Made by a program: the position numbers and the translations under genes. Below the pieces are notes generated by a model, which did no database searches, had not been told where the DNA came from, and worked only from the letters and a program-made list of their open reading frames with translations. 64,000 bases of DNA from Flagellimonas beolgyonensis (GTDB taxonomy: Bacteria > Bacteroidota > Bacteroidia > Flavobacteriales > Flavobacteriaceae): positions 226,201 through 290,200 of the forward strand of contig NZ_RZMY01000018.1 of assembly GCF_003992615.1 (NCBI RefSeq). Reading direction: 5' to 3'. Shown one piece after another: positions 54,751-64,000 of this stretch; within the stretch, counting starts at the first letter, position 1, and each line of letters opens with the position of its first letter.

Positions 54751-54847
54751 TCGACTACAGCGTTTCTGGAGGGGTCGTCCATTGGTTCAAGAATTATGAC
54801 TTAAATATAGTGCGTTTGTAGGTTAACTTAAAAATTTGTCAACCTGA

Positions 54848-54854
54848 AAACGTT
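54848..54854. promoter_or_regulatory. putative LacI operator core upstream of susC
   Basis: AAACGTT lies in the 54751-54969 region between lacI and susC, within a longer CTGAAAACGTTGTAAG context that resembles a cre-type site. It matches the AAGCGTT word at 53596. Confidence 0.5.
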
Positions 54855-54969
54855 GTAAGTGACCAAACATGACAATTGTCAAAAAAACTCAGGGGTCAAT
54901 TTACATATTTTAGCCAAAGGGAAGTAAAATATAACATAATCTTAAAAATTAACTCAAACTAACTAGAAT

Positions 54970-57900
54970 ATGAAAATTAGACGTATGTACCTTCTTTGGT
55001 GCATGTTTCTGGTTCCGTTGGTACAGTTTGCCCAAATCACTGTAGAGGGAATGGTTTCGGATGAGGCCACCCAGGAACCATTGCCCGGGGTAAGTGTAGT
55101 TATTAAAGGAACTGCCCAGGGAACAGCCACAGATTTTGATGGGAATTATGTGCTTCAGGCAAATGTTGGGGACATTTTGGTGTTTTCTTACATTGGGTTT
55201 CAACCGAAGGAAGTGGTTGTTTCTGGGAGTACGCTAAATGTGACCTTGACCGAGGATACCACTTTATTGGATGAAGTCGTTGTTATTGGTTATGGTACCA
55301 CAACTGTAAAAGATGCCACGGGTTCCGTATCATCGGTGACCACGGAGGACTTTAACAAAGGTGCCATTGTAAGTACGGATCAATTGTTAACGGGTAAGAC
55401 CGCAGGGGTTCGGATCACCAATAACGGTGGACAGCCCGATTCCGCACCGAATATTAGGATTCGGGGTGGGTCGTCACTTACAGCCAACAACAATCCGTTG
55501 ATCGTAATTGACGGAATTCCGGTGGACAACACGAACCCGGCAGGTGTCAGTAACCCTTTAACGCTGATCAACCCGAACGATGTGGAAAGTTTTTCCATTT
55601 TGAAAGATGCATCGGCAACGGCCATTTATGGATCAAGGGCATCCAATGGGGTTATAATCATTACCACCAAAAAAGGACTTACCGGAGAATTTAAGTTCAA
55701 TTTCTCTTCCAATACAACGGTAAGTAGGGTCGGTAAGGAAATCGATGTAATGGGAGGAGAGTCCTTCACAAGGTTCATTCGGGAATATCACCCTGATTTT
55801 ACCAATTTATTGGGTGTGGATGACCCATCAACCGATGCGGTCGATAATCCGAACACCGAAGCTATTGAAGGCAGAATTCTTTACAATACCGATTGGCAGG
55901 ATGCTATTTATCGTACTGCCATTTCTTTTGACCACAACCTAAGTGCAAGAGGAAGTGTTTTCAAAACAGTGCCAATACGTTTGTCATTGGGCTATACGGA
56001 AAGTCAAGGTTTAGTAAAAACGAGCAATTATGAGCGTATCACCAGTTCCATGAAATTGACGCCAAGATTTTTGGACGATCACCTAAAGGTGGATCTTAAT
56101 GCCAAAGGCATCATGTCCAGAAAAAATGCCATTGATGAAGGAGGTGCTTTGGGCGGAGCTGTGAACATGGACCCTACAAAACCCATCTTTGATGATTCGC
56201 CCGATAATCGATTTGGCGGATACTATCAAAATACGGTTTTGGATGGTGATTTTGTGCGTTTGGACGGCCAGTGGAACCCGGTTGCCATTTTGATGCAACG
56301 CTATCGACCAGAAGAGGTGCAAAAAATATTGGCTAATGTGGAGCTGGACTATAAAATGCATTTCTTGCCAGAACTTCGTGCAGTGGCCAATGTGGGTATT
56401 GAAGCATCCAAAGCTAAAGTAAGGGAAACCTACTTGGACAATTCCTTGGCAACATACAAGCAGGACGATACTGCCACAGACCCAGCCAACAACTATAGAT
56501 TCAACCCTGGTGTAAACTACAGGGAAAACCAAGATATTGTAAACAGAACGTTGGAAACCTATTTGGCCTACGAAAAGGATTTTGATGGACCCATCCGCAG
56601 TTTTGATGTGCAGGCGGGCTATTCCTATCAAAACTTTAAGAATGATGGCAACAAAGAGGAATATCGCTATAATGATGCTACGGGGATCCGGGAATTGATC
56701 ATTGATCCCCAAAACCCGACCAACAGGTATTACAACGAACTGAACTTACAGTCTTATTTTGGAAGGACCAATGTGAATTTCTTCGACAAATATTTGCTGA
56801 CGGTGTCTTTCCGGGCCGATGCTTCATCGTTGTTCTCCAAAGAGAACCGATGGGGATATTTCCCTGCTGCGGCATTGGCATGGAAGGTTAAGGAAGAAAG
56901 TTTCTTGAAAGATGTGGATGTCGTAAACAATTTAAAACTAAGACTCGGCTGGGGTAGAACCGGCCAACAGGATATAACAGGTGCCGTTGGATTTTACCCT
57001 TCAATTCCCTTGTTCGAAGCGGGCTCTGCCACTAGCCAGTATTTGGCGGGCTATGCCTTGTTTTCGGCCAGGCCTTATAACTCGGACCTTACCTGGGAAA
57101 AGGCAGAAACCTATAACGCGGGTCTGGATTTTGGATTATTGCAAGGCAATAGGATCAGTGGTTCGTTTGATGTATTCTATCGCACGACCAAAGACCTTTT
57201 GGCCACAGTTCCCGTGGCACCCGGTCAAGCACTAACCTCTTCCTTTGTGAAGAACGTTGGGGAAACTGAAAGTAAAGGTTTTGAGGTAAACCTGAACGTT
57301 AGGGCTATTGATCAGGAAAAAATGCAGTTGGAGTTTTATGGAAACACTTCGTACAGTAGGGCCGAGGTTACCGATCTTAAGGATGTAAGCCGTATCACTG
57401 CAAGTGAATCGGGTCTTCCAACCGGAACAGGGGTTCGTTTGGCCTATCATGCTGTTGGTTACCAACCGTATTCCGCATGGGTCTTCAGACAATTGTATGA
57501 TGCCCAGGGCAACCCGATTCATGGTGCATTTGCCGATTTTAATGGGGATGGGGTTGTTGATAACGACGACCGGTACTACAAGACCTTGCGTCCGAACTGG
57601 ACCTTCGGTTTTGGTTTTAACTTTAATTATGGCAAATTTGATTTGAGCTCCAGTTTTAGAGGACAATTCGGAGGCCAGGTATACAATTCCAGAAGATTGA
57701 CCTCTGGATGGGTGGACAAGGCCATTCCGAACAACTCGAACAGCCTATCCAATGTGCTCGACTTTTACAGTGGTGCCGCCAATTTCAATTTTGTGAACGT
57801 GCAGGGTAATGTGCCTTTTTCGGATTATTTCTTGGAAGACGCCACTTTCTTGAGATGTGAGAACATTGTTTTGGGGTATCGATTGGATAATGCGTTGCCC

Positions 57901-58050
57901 AATGTTTCCATGCGTTTCTACGGTGCGTTGAACAATCCGTTCATCATCACCAAGTACGATGGTCAAGACCCTGAAAATTTCAATTCAATTGACAATAATT
58001 TTTACCCAAGGCCTCGATCCTTTACAGTTGGGGTGAATGTGGACTTTTAA
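54970..58050 (+). CDS. SusC/RagA-type TonB-linked outer-membrane transporter
   Basis: The 1026-residue protein has a signal peptide (to about 20), a CarboxypepD_reg-like domain (about 24-110), a TonB plug (about 112-225, ending NGVIIITTKKG) and a C-terminal barrel. This is the SusC import channel of Bacteroidota glycan systems, energised by TonB. It has no TonB-dependent sigma-factor N-terminal extension. It starts the susCDE unit, 10 nt before susD. Confidence 0.95.
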   Translation: MKIRRMYLLWCMFLVPLVQFAQITVEGMVSDEATQEPLPGVSVVIKGTAQGTATDFDGNYVLQANVGDILVFSYIGFQPKEVVVSGSTLNVTLTEDTTLLDEVVVIGYGTTTVKDATGSVSSVTTEDFNKGAIVSTDQLLTGKTAGVRITNNGGQPDSAPNIRIRGGSSLTANNNPLIVIDGIPVDNTNPAGVSNPLTLINPNDVESFSILKDASATAIYGSRASNGVIIITTKKGLTGEFKFNFSSNTTVSRVGKEIDVMGGESFTRFIREYHPDFTNLLGVDDPSTDAVDNPNTEAIEGRILYNTDWQDAIYRTAISFDHNLSARGSVFKTVPIRLSLGYTESQGLVKTSNYERITSSMKLTPRFLDDHLKVDLNAKGIMSRKNAIDEGGALGGAVNMDPTKPIFDDSPDNRFGGYYQNTVLDGDFVRLDGQWNPVAILMQRYRPEEVQKILANVELDYKMHFLPELRAVANVGIEASKAKVRETYLDNSLATYKQDDTATDPANNYRFNPGVNYRENQDIVNRTLETYLAYEKDFDGPIRSFDVQAGYSYQNFKNDGNKEEYRYNDATGIRELIIDPQNPTNRYYNELNLQSYFGRTNVNFFDKYLLTVSFRADASSLFSKENRWGYFPAAALAWKVKEESFLKDVDVVNNLKLRLGWGRTGQQDITGAVGFYPSIPLFEAGSATSQYLAGYALFSARPYNSDLTWEKAETYNAGLDFGLLQGNRISGSFDVFYRTTKDLLATVPVAPGQALTSSFVKNVGETESKGFEVNLNVRAIDQEKMQLEFYGNTSYSRAEVTDLKDVSRITASESGLPTGTGVRLAYHAVGYQPYSAWVFRQLYDAQGNPIHGAFADFNGDGVVDNDDRYYKTLRPNWTFGFGFNFNYGKFDLSSSFRGQFGGQVYNSRRLTSGWVDKAIPNNSNSLSNVLDFYSGAANFNFVNVQGNVPFSDYFLEDATFLRCENIVLGYRLDNALPNVSMRFYGALNNPFIITKYDGQDPENFNSIDNNFYPRPRSFTVGVNVDF

Positions 58051-58060
58051 GATATTCAAC

Positions 58061-59611
58061 ATGAAAAAAATAACAGCTATATTTCTATTGATAGTTCCCT
58101 TGGTAGTTTTTATCCAGGGATGTACCAAGGATTTGGACACTGAGCCAAGAGTGGAGCTCACTTTGGACGAGTTGCTGAATCAAGACCCCCAGGCCGTTAA
58201 TGGTATTTTGTCCAGATTGTACGCTTCTTTTGCGCTTTCTGGACCAGACGGGCCCGGTAGTTCGGATATTGACGACGATGCTGGGGAATCCCCATTTTTA
58301 AGGGGGATCGTCAACCTTCAGGATTTTACGGCAGATGCCATGAAAAACAGATGGGGTGATGATGGTCTGGACCAATTGACCACCACTTCCAACTGGGATG
58401 AGAACAACAAGTTTTTCCGTTACCTCTACAACAGGATTTACTATACAATTCCACAGGCAAACAACCTGCTATTGGTTTTGGGTGCTGTCGATCTTGAAGG
58501 TAAGGATGGTATACAGGGTGAAGTGCGTTTCATTCGTGCATTGGCTTACTATTACTTGATCGACTGTTTCGGCAAGGGCGTATTGGCCACCGAAGAGAAT
58601 TATGGGGCTTCGGACCCCCTACCAGAAGTGGACCGACAAACATTGTTCGCTTATGTGGAAAGCGAATTGTTGGCCGCAGAGGAATTGTTGCCCGATACCA
58701 ACGAATATGGTAGGGCCAATAAAACTGTAGCAAGAATGTTGTTGGCCAAATTGTATATGAACGCGGCCGTTTATACCGGAACACAACGTTTTGACGATGC
58801 CGCAACCTATGTTACAAAGGTCATAGATCAGGGGAGCTATTCTTTGGACCCCGATTTTGTTGCTATTTTTTCCGGGGATAACAATTTGTCCAATGAAATT
58901 ATCTTTCCGCTTATTGCAGATGCACAAACCAGCCAAAGTTACGGGAACACTACCTACATTGTAAACGGTAGTTTGGGAACCGAGACCATGACCCTTAGTG
59001 ATTATGGAGCTGAGGAAGGATGGAGTGGCCACCGATCTACAAAAGCCTGGTATGGATTGTTCAATGATGGCGATTTGGCCAATAGTACCGATGTTAGGGC
59101 CTCCCTATTCTGGACTGAGGGCCATAGCTACGAAATGACAGATTACAAAAAATGGACGGATGGTTATCCTGCCATAAAATTTAGGAACACTAACTTTTAC
59201 AGTGCTTCCAATCCAACCAGTTTTTCAAGTACTGATTTCCCATTGTTCCGATTGGCCGATGCCTATTTGATGTATGCAGAATGTGCTATCAGGGGAGCCG
59301 CGGGAGCCAGTATGTCAACCGCCCTAGGCTATGTAAATGCGGTTAGGACCCGTTCCAATGCATCTACGGTGGCACAGGCCGACCTTACCTTGGATTTCAT
59401 TTTGGACGAAAGGGCAAGGGAACTCAATTTTGAAGGACACAGACGAAGCGATTTGATTCGTTTTGGCAAGTTTACCGGTGGCGATTACCTATGGCCATGG
59501 AAGGGCAATACCTTAAACGGCACTTCCATACCGGATACCTATAATTTATTTCCAATACCATTGACCGCCTTGGAGGCCAATGAAAATCTAACTCAAAATC
59601 CAGGATACTAA
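58061..59611 (+). CDS. SusD/RagB-type glycan-binding lipoprotein
   Basis: The 516-residue lipoprotein has a signal peptide (MKKITAIFLLIVPLVVFIQGC, lipobox IQGC) and the SusD fold of TPR helices with YLYNRIYYTIPQANNLLL, EVRFIRALAYYYLIDCFGKG, and the C-terminal LDERARELNFEGHRRSDLIRFGKF. SusD sits on SusC and captures oligosaccharides at the cell surface. I use the ATG at 58061; an earlier ATG at 58037 overlaps susC. It is followed by the susE-like gene after 14 nt. Confidence 0.94.
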   Translation: MKKITAIFLLIVPLVVFIQGCTKDLDTEPRVELTLDELLNQDPQAVNGILSRLYASFALSGPDGPGSSDIDDDAGESPFLRGIVNLQDFTADAMKNRWGDDGLDQLTTTSNWDENNKFFRYLYNRIYYTIPQANNLLLVLGAVDLEGKDGIQGEVRFIRALAYYYLIDCFGKGVLATEENYGASDPLPEVDRQTLFAYVESELLAAEELLPDTNEYGRANKTVARMLLAKLYMNAAVYTGTQRFDDAATYVTKVIDQGSYSLDPDFVAIFSGDNNLSNEIIFPLIADAQTSQSYGNTTYIVNGSLGTETMTLSDYGAEEGWSGHRSTKAWYGLFNDGDLANSTDVRASLFWTEGHSYEMTDYKKWTDGYPAIKFRNTNFYSASNPTSFSSTDFPLFRLADAYLMYAECAIRGAAGASMSTALGYVNAVRTRSNASTVAQADLTLDFILDERARELNFEGHRRSDLIRFGKFTGGDYLWPWKGNTLNGTSIPDTYNLFPIPLTALEANENLTQNPGY

Positions 59612-59625
59612 TTAAAACGACTCTC

Positions 59626-61026
59626 ATGAAAAATATAAAAACACTTATAGCACGAGTTTTAGGGGTGGTAATGGCCCTGACCGTTTTTTCAGCATGTGAA
59701 AATGATGACCTCGTTCCCGAGTTTACGGTGCAACCCGCTTCGGAGAACATAGCATTCCAAAATCAATTTTTAACGGACTATCTACTTTCCAAGGAAACGT
59801 CTGCGAATATCGCTGAACGCTTTGTTTGGAACCCCGTTGATTTTGGTGTGCCAACCGAAATTTCCTATCAATTGGAAGGGTCCATTTCCGAAAATTTTGA
59901 TGCAGATCCAGAATTCGAATTTGATTCCGGAGCTTTGTCAGAGACCAATGCCTCGGTTTCCGTAGATCAATTGTTGGATATGGCAGCAGGTTTGGAATTG
60001 GACGATGATCCATCCACAACGGATTCTTCAGGAAAGCCAAATAATGTGGGAACCGTTTATTTTAAGGTTACTGCCTTTGCTGGAAGTGGCCAAGGAACCG
60101 ATGCCACATCAACAACATCAGATGTTGTGGCGTTGACCATTAATTTGGTGGAAAAAACTGTCGAAGCTGGAACAGCGACTGAAATCTCCACTTGGGGAGT
60201 TGTTGGCTCTGGATATAACGATTGGGGTGCGTTTGCCGACGCTCCATTCTATACTACAGGTACCGATGGGGTATATGTGGCCTATGTAAACCTATTGGAT
60301 GGTGAAATCAAGTTCCGTGAAAACAACGATTGGACCAACAACTTTGGGGATACCGGTGCAGACGGAACTTTGGATGCCGGTGGCGACAACATTGCGGTTA
60401 CAGCTGGAGATTATAAAATCACTTTGAACTTAAATGACAATACATATACCATTGAAGCCTATACTTGGGGTGTGGTTGGTTCCGGATATAACGATTGGGG
60501 TGGCGCAGGACCAGACGCCAAATTCTTCTACGATTATACCACCGATACATTTAAAGTTGGCGTGGAGTTGATCGATGGAGAGATCAAATTCCGTTTGAAC
60601 AACGATTGGGGTACCAATTTTGGTGATACCAGTGCTGATGGTACTTTGGATAATGGAGGTGATAACATTGTTGTAACGGCAGGTTATTACATGATTACCT
60701 TGGATTTCAATGCAGGCACCTATACTATGGAGCCCGGAAACATTTACGGAGTTGTGGGTAGCGGTTACAATGATTGGGGCGCAACCAATGATTTTATGTT
60801 CACCGAAGTGAACCCTGGAATATGGATTGCCGAAAATGTAACATTGATCGATGGGGAAATCAAGTTTAGGGTCAATGAGGCATGGGATATAAACTATGGT
60901 GATACCGGTGCTGATGGTGTGTTGGATGCCGGTGGCGATAATATCGCTGTAACGGCTGGAACCTACATCATTACATTGGATTTTACCGATGAGGCTTCCC
61001 CGACCTATTCACTTATCGCACGATAA
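59626..61026 (+). CDS. SusE/SusF-like outer-membrane starch-binding protein with three repeats
   Basis: The 466-residue lipoprotein has a signal with Cys24 (VFSAC), an N-terminal SusE-type domain (about 28-180) and three tandem repeats at about 190, 281 and 374, each about 92 residues. Each repeat opens GVVGSGYNDWG and contains IKFR-N-W--N-GDT-ADG-LD-GGDNI. They resemble starch-binding modules of SusE/F proteins. It should hold starch at the surface next to SusC. DNA repeats of about 280 nt accompany the protein repeats. Confidence 0.9.
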   Translation: MKNIKTLIARVLGVVMALTVFSACENDDLVPEFTVQPASENIAFQNQFLTDYLLSKETSANIAERFVWNPVDFGVPTEISYQLEGSISENFDADPEFEFDSGALSETNASVSVDQLLDMAAGLELDDDPSTTDSSGKPNNVGTVYFKVTAFAGSGQGTDATSTTSDVVALTINLVEKTVEAGTATEISTWGVVGSGYNDWGAFADAPFYTTGTDGVYVAYVNLLDGEIKFRENNDWTNNFGDTGADGTLDAGGDNIAVTAGDYKITLNLNDNTYTIEAYTWGVVGSGYNDWGGAGPDAKFFYDYTTDTFKVGVELIDGEIKFRLNNDWGTNFGDTSADGTLDNGGDNIVVTAGYYMITLDFNAGTYTMEPGNIYGVVGSGYNDWGATNDFMFTEVNPGIWIAENVTLIDGEIKFRVNEAWDINYGDTGADGVLDAGGDNIAVTAGTYIITLDFTDEASPTYSLIAR

Positions 61027-61101
61027 GGTAAAAGTCATTTTTTTTGGATTGAAACAAGGGGGAACGGCATGTCCATTTCCCCTTGTTCATAAAAGTATGA
61101 T

Positions 61102-64000
61102 ATGAAAAAAGTGTTGTTTTTGTTGGGAATGTTTTGGTCCCTTACCACCATGGCCCAGGTTACCATTGAACCCTTTCCCTTTTCGGTGGGGGAAGCGATA
61201 ACCGTTACAGTGGATGCCACTAGCGGCGATACGGATTGTAATGGTTTTACTGCCCCTTCAAAGGTATATCTGCATTCGGGAATTGGTACCGATGTTGATC
61301 CATGGGGTTATTCCGTAGTTGGAAACTGGGGACAGGACGACGGTATGGGACAGATGACGGATAATGGAAATGGCACGTGGAGCATCACCTTCACGCCAGA
61401 AACCTATTATAATCTTTCACCAACACAAGCTGCAAATGCAACCAAAATGGGAATGGTTTTTCGCAATGAATCCGGTTCCCAGGAATTAAAAGATAATGGT
61501 TGTTCCGATTTCTTTTTCGATGTAGGCAGTTTTCAATTGCAACTTAACAGCCCTACTGAAAGCCTTACCCTATTAACATCCGGACAAACACTATCCATTT
61601 CAGCGACCACATCACTTTCTGCGGATTTCACATTGACGGCAAATGGAAACCTTTTGGATTCCGCAAATGGTACCACCACATACACATTTGATCATACCAA
61701 CATCACAGAAAATACCCAATACACGTTGGAGGCTACCAATGGGGTCGATGTGGTTTCACGGAATTTTATGGTGGTTGTCGATGTGGTGGAAGAACCCGTT
61801 CCCGTAGGTATGTTGGATGGAATCAATCTAGATCCTTTGGATGATACGAAGGCCACCTTGGTATTTTATGCCCCTGGAAAGCAAGTGGTGCATTTGATCG
61901 GGGATTTCAACAATTGGACCATCGATAATACCTATTTATTGAAAAAGGATAGTGGTCAAGACCGTTTTTGGATAGAGCTCACTGGTTTAACACCGCAAAC
62001 CAACCATATGTATCAATATGTGGTGGATGGGGAAATTACCGTGGCAGACCCGTATTCCACTTTGATATTGGATGAATACAACGACGTCTACATCGACAAC
62101 ATAACGTATCCTGATTTGCCCACTTACCCAACCGGACAGACCAACCATGCGGTTACGGTACTCCGAACAGGGGATGCAGCATACAGTTGGACCAACTTAA
62201 ACTATACTATTCCCACCAAGACCGATTTGGTGATTTACGAACTGTTGATCCGCGATTTTGATGAGCTGCACAGTTTTGATGCCGTTCGTAACCGTTTGGA
62301 TTACTTGCAGACCCTTGGGGTAAACGCCATCGAGTTGATGCCCGTTTCAGAATTTGACGGAAATGAAAGTTGGGGCTATAATCCTTCTTTCCACATGGCT
62401 TTGGACAAATACTATGGAACGGCGGATGCCCTAAAACAGTTGATAGATGAATGCCATGGAAGAGGGATGGCCGTTATTTTGGATGTAGTGTACAACCATG
62501 CTTCCGGCCAAAATCCATATTACCGTTTGTGGAATACCGATAATGGTGGTTATAATGGTCAGGCAAGCAACGATAGTCCCTTTTTTAATCCAGTGGCCAC
62601 CCATTCCTATAGTGTGTTCAACGATTTTGACCATAGCCAACAACCAACCAGGGATTATGTAAAACGTACTGTGCAGTATTGGTTGGATGAATTCAAATTG
62701 GATGGTTTTCGTTGGGACCTCACCAAAGGATTTACCCAAAATTGTACACCTTCAGATGAAGGTTGTACAGGCAGCTATCAAGCCGATAGGGTAGCTGTGC
62801 TCAAAGAATATGCAGATTATCAATGGGAAGTGAATCCCGACTTTTATGTGATTTTTGAGCATTTGGGTACCGTAGCAGAAGAAACCGAATGGGCAGAATA
62901 CCGACTTGATGAAGGTAAGGGCATTATGCTCTGGAACAATCTGAACGGTCCGTACAATGAGGCGACCATGGGTTGGAACGATTCTTCCAATTTCTCACAG
63001 GTTTCCTATTTGGAGCGAAATTGGACAGTGCCTTCCAATATATCCTATATGGAAAGCCATGATGAGGAACGGTTGATGTACAAAAACCTAAATTTTGGAA
63101 ATGCCTCTGGTGATTACAGTACACAAGACTTGGCGACAGCTTTAGATCGTTTGGAGTTGGCGGGTGCTTTTTACTTTACCGTGCCCGGACCCAAAATGAT
63201 ATGGCAATTTGGGGAATTGGGATATGATATCTCCATTGATTATAACGGTAGAACCGGGAACAAGCCCATTTTATGGGGCTATTTTGATCAACCCGATCGA
63301 AAGGCCGTGTACAATACCTGGTCCGATCTGAACAAATTGGCCGTAAACGAGCCCATATTTGAAACAGCCGACTTTAGCTTGGATGTTGCAAATTCCAACG
63401 GATTGAAAACCATTCATTTAACTGACCCCTCTGCCGACGCAAATGGTATTGGATTTGTGACCATAGTTGGGAATTTTGGAGTAGAGGAACAATCCATAGA
63501 TCCAGCTTTTCAGGAAACAGGGGTATGGTATGAATTTTTGGCGAACAATCTGAAACATATCGTCACCAATGTTAATGAACCTTTGGTTTTGGCACCCGGT
63601 GAATTTCGCATATTCGGCAACAATCCAACCAGTCTGTTTCCGAACGACAATCCGCCCGATGCGGATTCCGATGGCGTGGTAGATGCCAACGATTTATGCC
63701 CCGATACCCCTTTGGGAGCTACCGTGGATGTTGATGGATGTGAAGTGTTTAGTTTGCCCGAGGATAATTTTAACGTTCTTGTCGAAGGTGAATCGTGTAG
63801 GGGCAGTAATAATGGCAGTATTCAAATCACGGCCCTCGCCGCACTATCCTATACGGCAAGTTTGACCGGATCGACCAACGAGTCCAAACAATTTACAACC
63901 AGTACTTCTTTTGAAGGATTGGCTGCTGGAAATTATGATTTGTGTATTACCGTTGCCGGACAAGCTGGGTATGAACTGTGTTATTCAGTAGTGGTTTCCG
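61102..64000 (+). CDS. secreted multidomain GH13 alpha-amylase, 3' end beyond the window
   Basis: The frame is open from ATG at 61102 to the window end, at least 966 codons, so the gene is truncated by the edge. It has a signal peptide (to about 18), N-terminal beta domains, a CBM48-like module (about 250-335, with LIGDFNNW), the GH13 barrel (about 365-790) with catalytic D539 in GFRWDLTKG, E586 in VIFEHLG and D654 in MESHDEER, and a DADSDGVVDANDLCPDT calcium-repeat linker near 852. Such C-terminal regions in Bacteroidota often lead to a type IX secretion signal, which would lie outside the window. Confidence 0.92.
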   Translation, partial: MKKVLFLLGMFWSLTTMAQVTIEPFPFSVGEAITVTVDATSGDTDCNGFTAPSKVYLHSGIGTDVDPWGYSVVGNWGQDDGMGQMTDNGNGTWSITFTPETYYNLSPTQAANATKMGMVFRNESGSQELKDNGCSDFFFDVGSFQLQLNSPTESLTLLTSGQTLSISATTSLSADFTLTANGNLLDSANGTTTYTFDHTNITENTQYTLEATNGVDVVSRNFMVVVDVVEEPVPVGMLDGINLDPLDDTKATLVFYAPGKQVVHLIGDFNNWTIDNTYLLKKDSGQDRFWIELTGLTPQTNHMYQYVVDGEITVADPYSTLILDEYNDVYIDNITYPDLPTYPTGQTNHAVTVLRTGDAAYSWTNLNYTIPTKTDLVIYELLIRDFDELHSFDAVRNRLDYLQTLGVNAIELMPVSEFDGNESWGYNPSFHMALDKYYGTADALKQLIDECHGRGMAVILDVVYNHASGQNPYYRLWNTDNGGYNGQASNDSPFFNPVATHSYSVFNDFDHSQQPTRDYVKRTVQYWLDEFKLDGFRWDLTKGFTQNCTPSDEGCTGSYQADRVAVLKEYADYQWEVNPDFYVIFEHLGTVAEETEWAEYRLDEGKGIMLWNNLNGPYNEATMGWNDSSNFSQVSYLERNWTVPSNISYMESHDEERLMYKNLNFGNASGDYSTQDLATALDRLELAGAFYFTVPGPKMIWQFGELGYDISIDYNGRTGNKPILWGYFDQPDRKAVYNTWSDLNKLAVNEPIFETADFSLDVANSNGLKTIHLTDPSADANGIGFVTIVGNFGVEEQSIDPAFQETGVWYEFLANNLKHIVTNVNEPLVLAPGEFRIFGNNPTSLFPNDNPPDADSDGVVDANDLCPDTPLGATVDVDGCEVFSLPEDNFNVLVEGESCRGSNNGSIQITALAALSYTASLTGSTNESKQFTTSTSFEGLAAGNYDLCITVAGQAGYELCYSVVVS

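Noticed and set aside
1..64000. CRISPR arrays, insertion sequences and prophage
   Set aside because: No regularly spaced repeats, transposase or phage structural genes were seen.

Overview
The window looks like a chromosomal segment of a marine member of the Flavobacteriaceae (Bacteroidota). The signs are moderate GC content, SusC/SusD outer-membrane genes, Rho with a long low-complexity insert, DUF4293, DUF1599, DUF3667 and DoxX-type (BT_3928-like) proteins, glutamine synthetases II and III side by side, TAnnTTTG-type -7 promoter boxes and few Shine-Dalgarno sequences. A Muricauda/Allomuricauda-like genus would fit, but this is inference. I see no phage genes, transposase, CRISPR array or rRNA operon.

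Layout. 1-20.1 kb is mostly housekeeping: the end of tRNA-Glu, rpsT, a tandem pair of unknown membrane proteins behind a lipoprotein, rho, DUF4293, a DUF6503-like lipoprotein, a phosphodiesterase, truA and an ABC exporter, then folP-cdaA-DUF3667 facing DUF1599-DoxX-tpiA-prmA-clpS, a secreted amidohydrolase, a DsrE-like secreted protein, a PNPOx-family protein and gapA. 20.3-34.6 kb is an accessory block of redox and signalling genes: a YHS protein, an NTF2-like protein, an ECF sigma factor, a GNAT gene and an isochorismatase-like gene that each carry one frameshift, a 1-Cys peroxiredoxin, a LytTR response regulator, a receiver-histidine kinase, a 1921-residue hybrid kinase with a degenerate protein-kinase head, an AraC regulator, a second intact secreted isochorismatase-like gene and thioredoxin. 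34.9-50.5 kb holds tRNA-Arg, apt with a 50-residue gene on the opposite strand, a BlaI/M56 sensor pair, a Ca/Na antiporter, divergent glutamine synthetases, purM, a five-gene envelope redox operon (Rieske, thioredoxin, ApbE, DUF4266, DUF3570), prfA and pyrF. 51.5-64 kb is a starch/maltodextrin utilisation locus: GH13 enzyme, LacI regulator, SusC, SusD, a SusE/F-like protein with three tandem repeats, and a large secreted GH13 enzyme that runs off the right edge.

How the genes work together. The SusCDE-like proteins should bind and import starch oligosaccharides, the two GH13 enzymes cut them outside and in the periplasm, and the LacI protein probably controls both promoters through AARCGTT-centred sites. 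In the signalling block the giant hybrid kinase and the receiver-kinase overlap by 8 nt. A 21-bp-period direct repeat upstream of the giant kinase fits the LytTR binding consensus, and a LytTR regulator sits at the other end of the block, so a feedback circuit is likely. BlaI and M56 are translationally coupled behind two TAGTT-N4-AACTA palindromes. The ApbE operon carries a possible flavin-attachment sequence in its DUF3570 barrel.

Main points of interest: the pseudokinase hybrid sensor with its putative operator; the envelope redox operon; and two neighbouring frameshifts, each explained by loss of one base from a G/C run, which may be sequencing errors or real gene decay.
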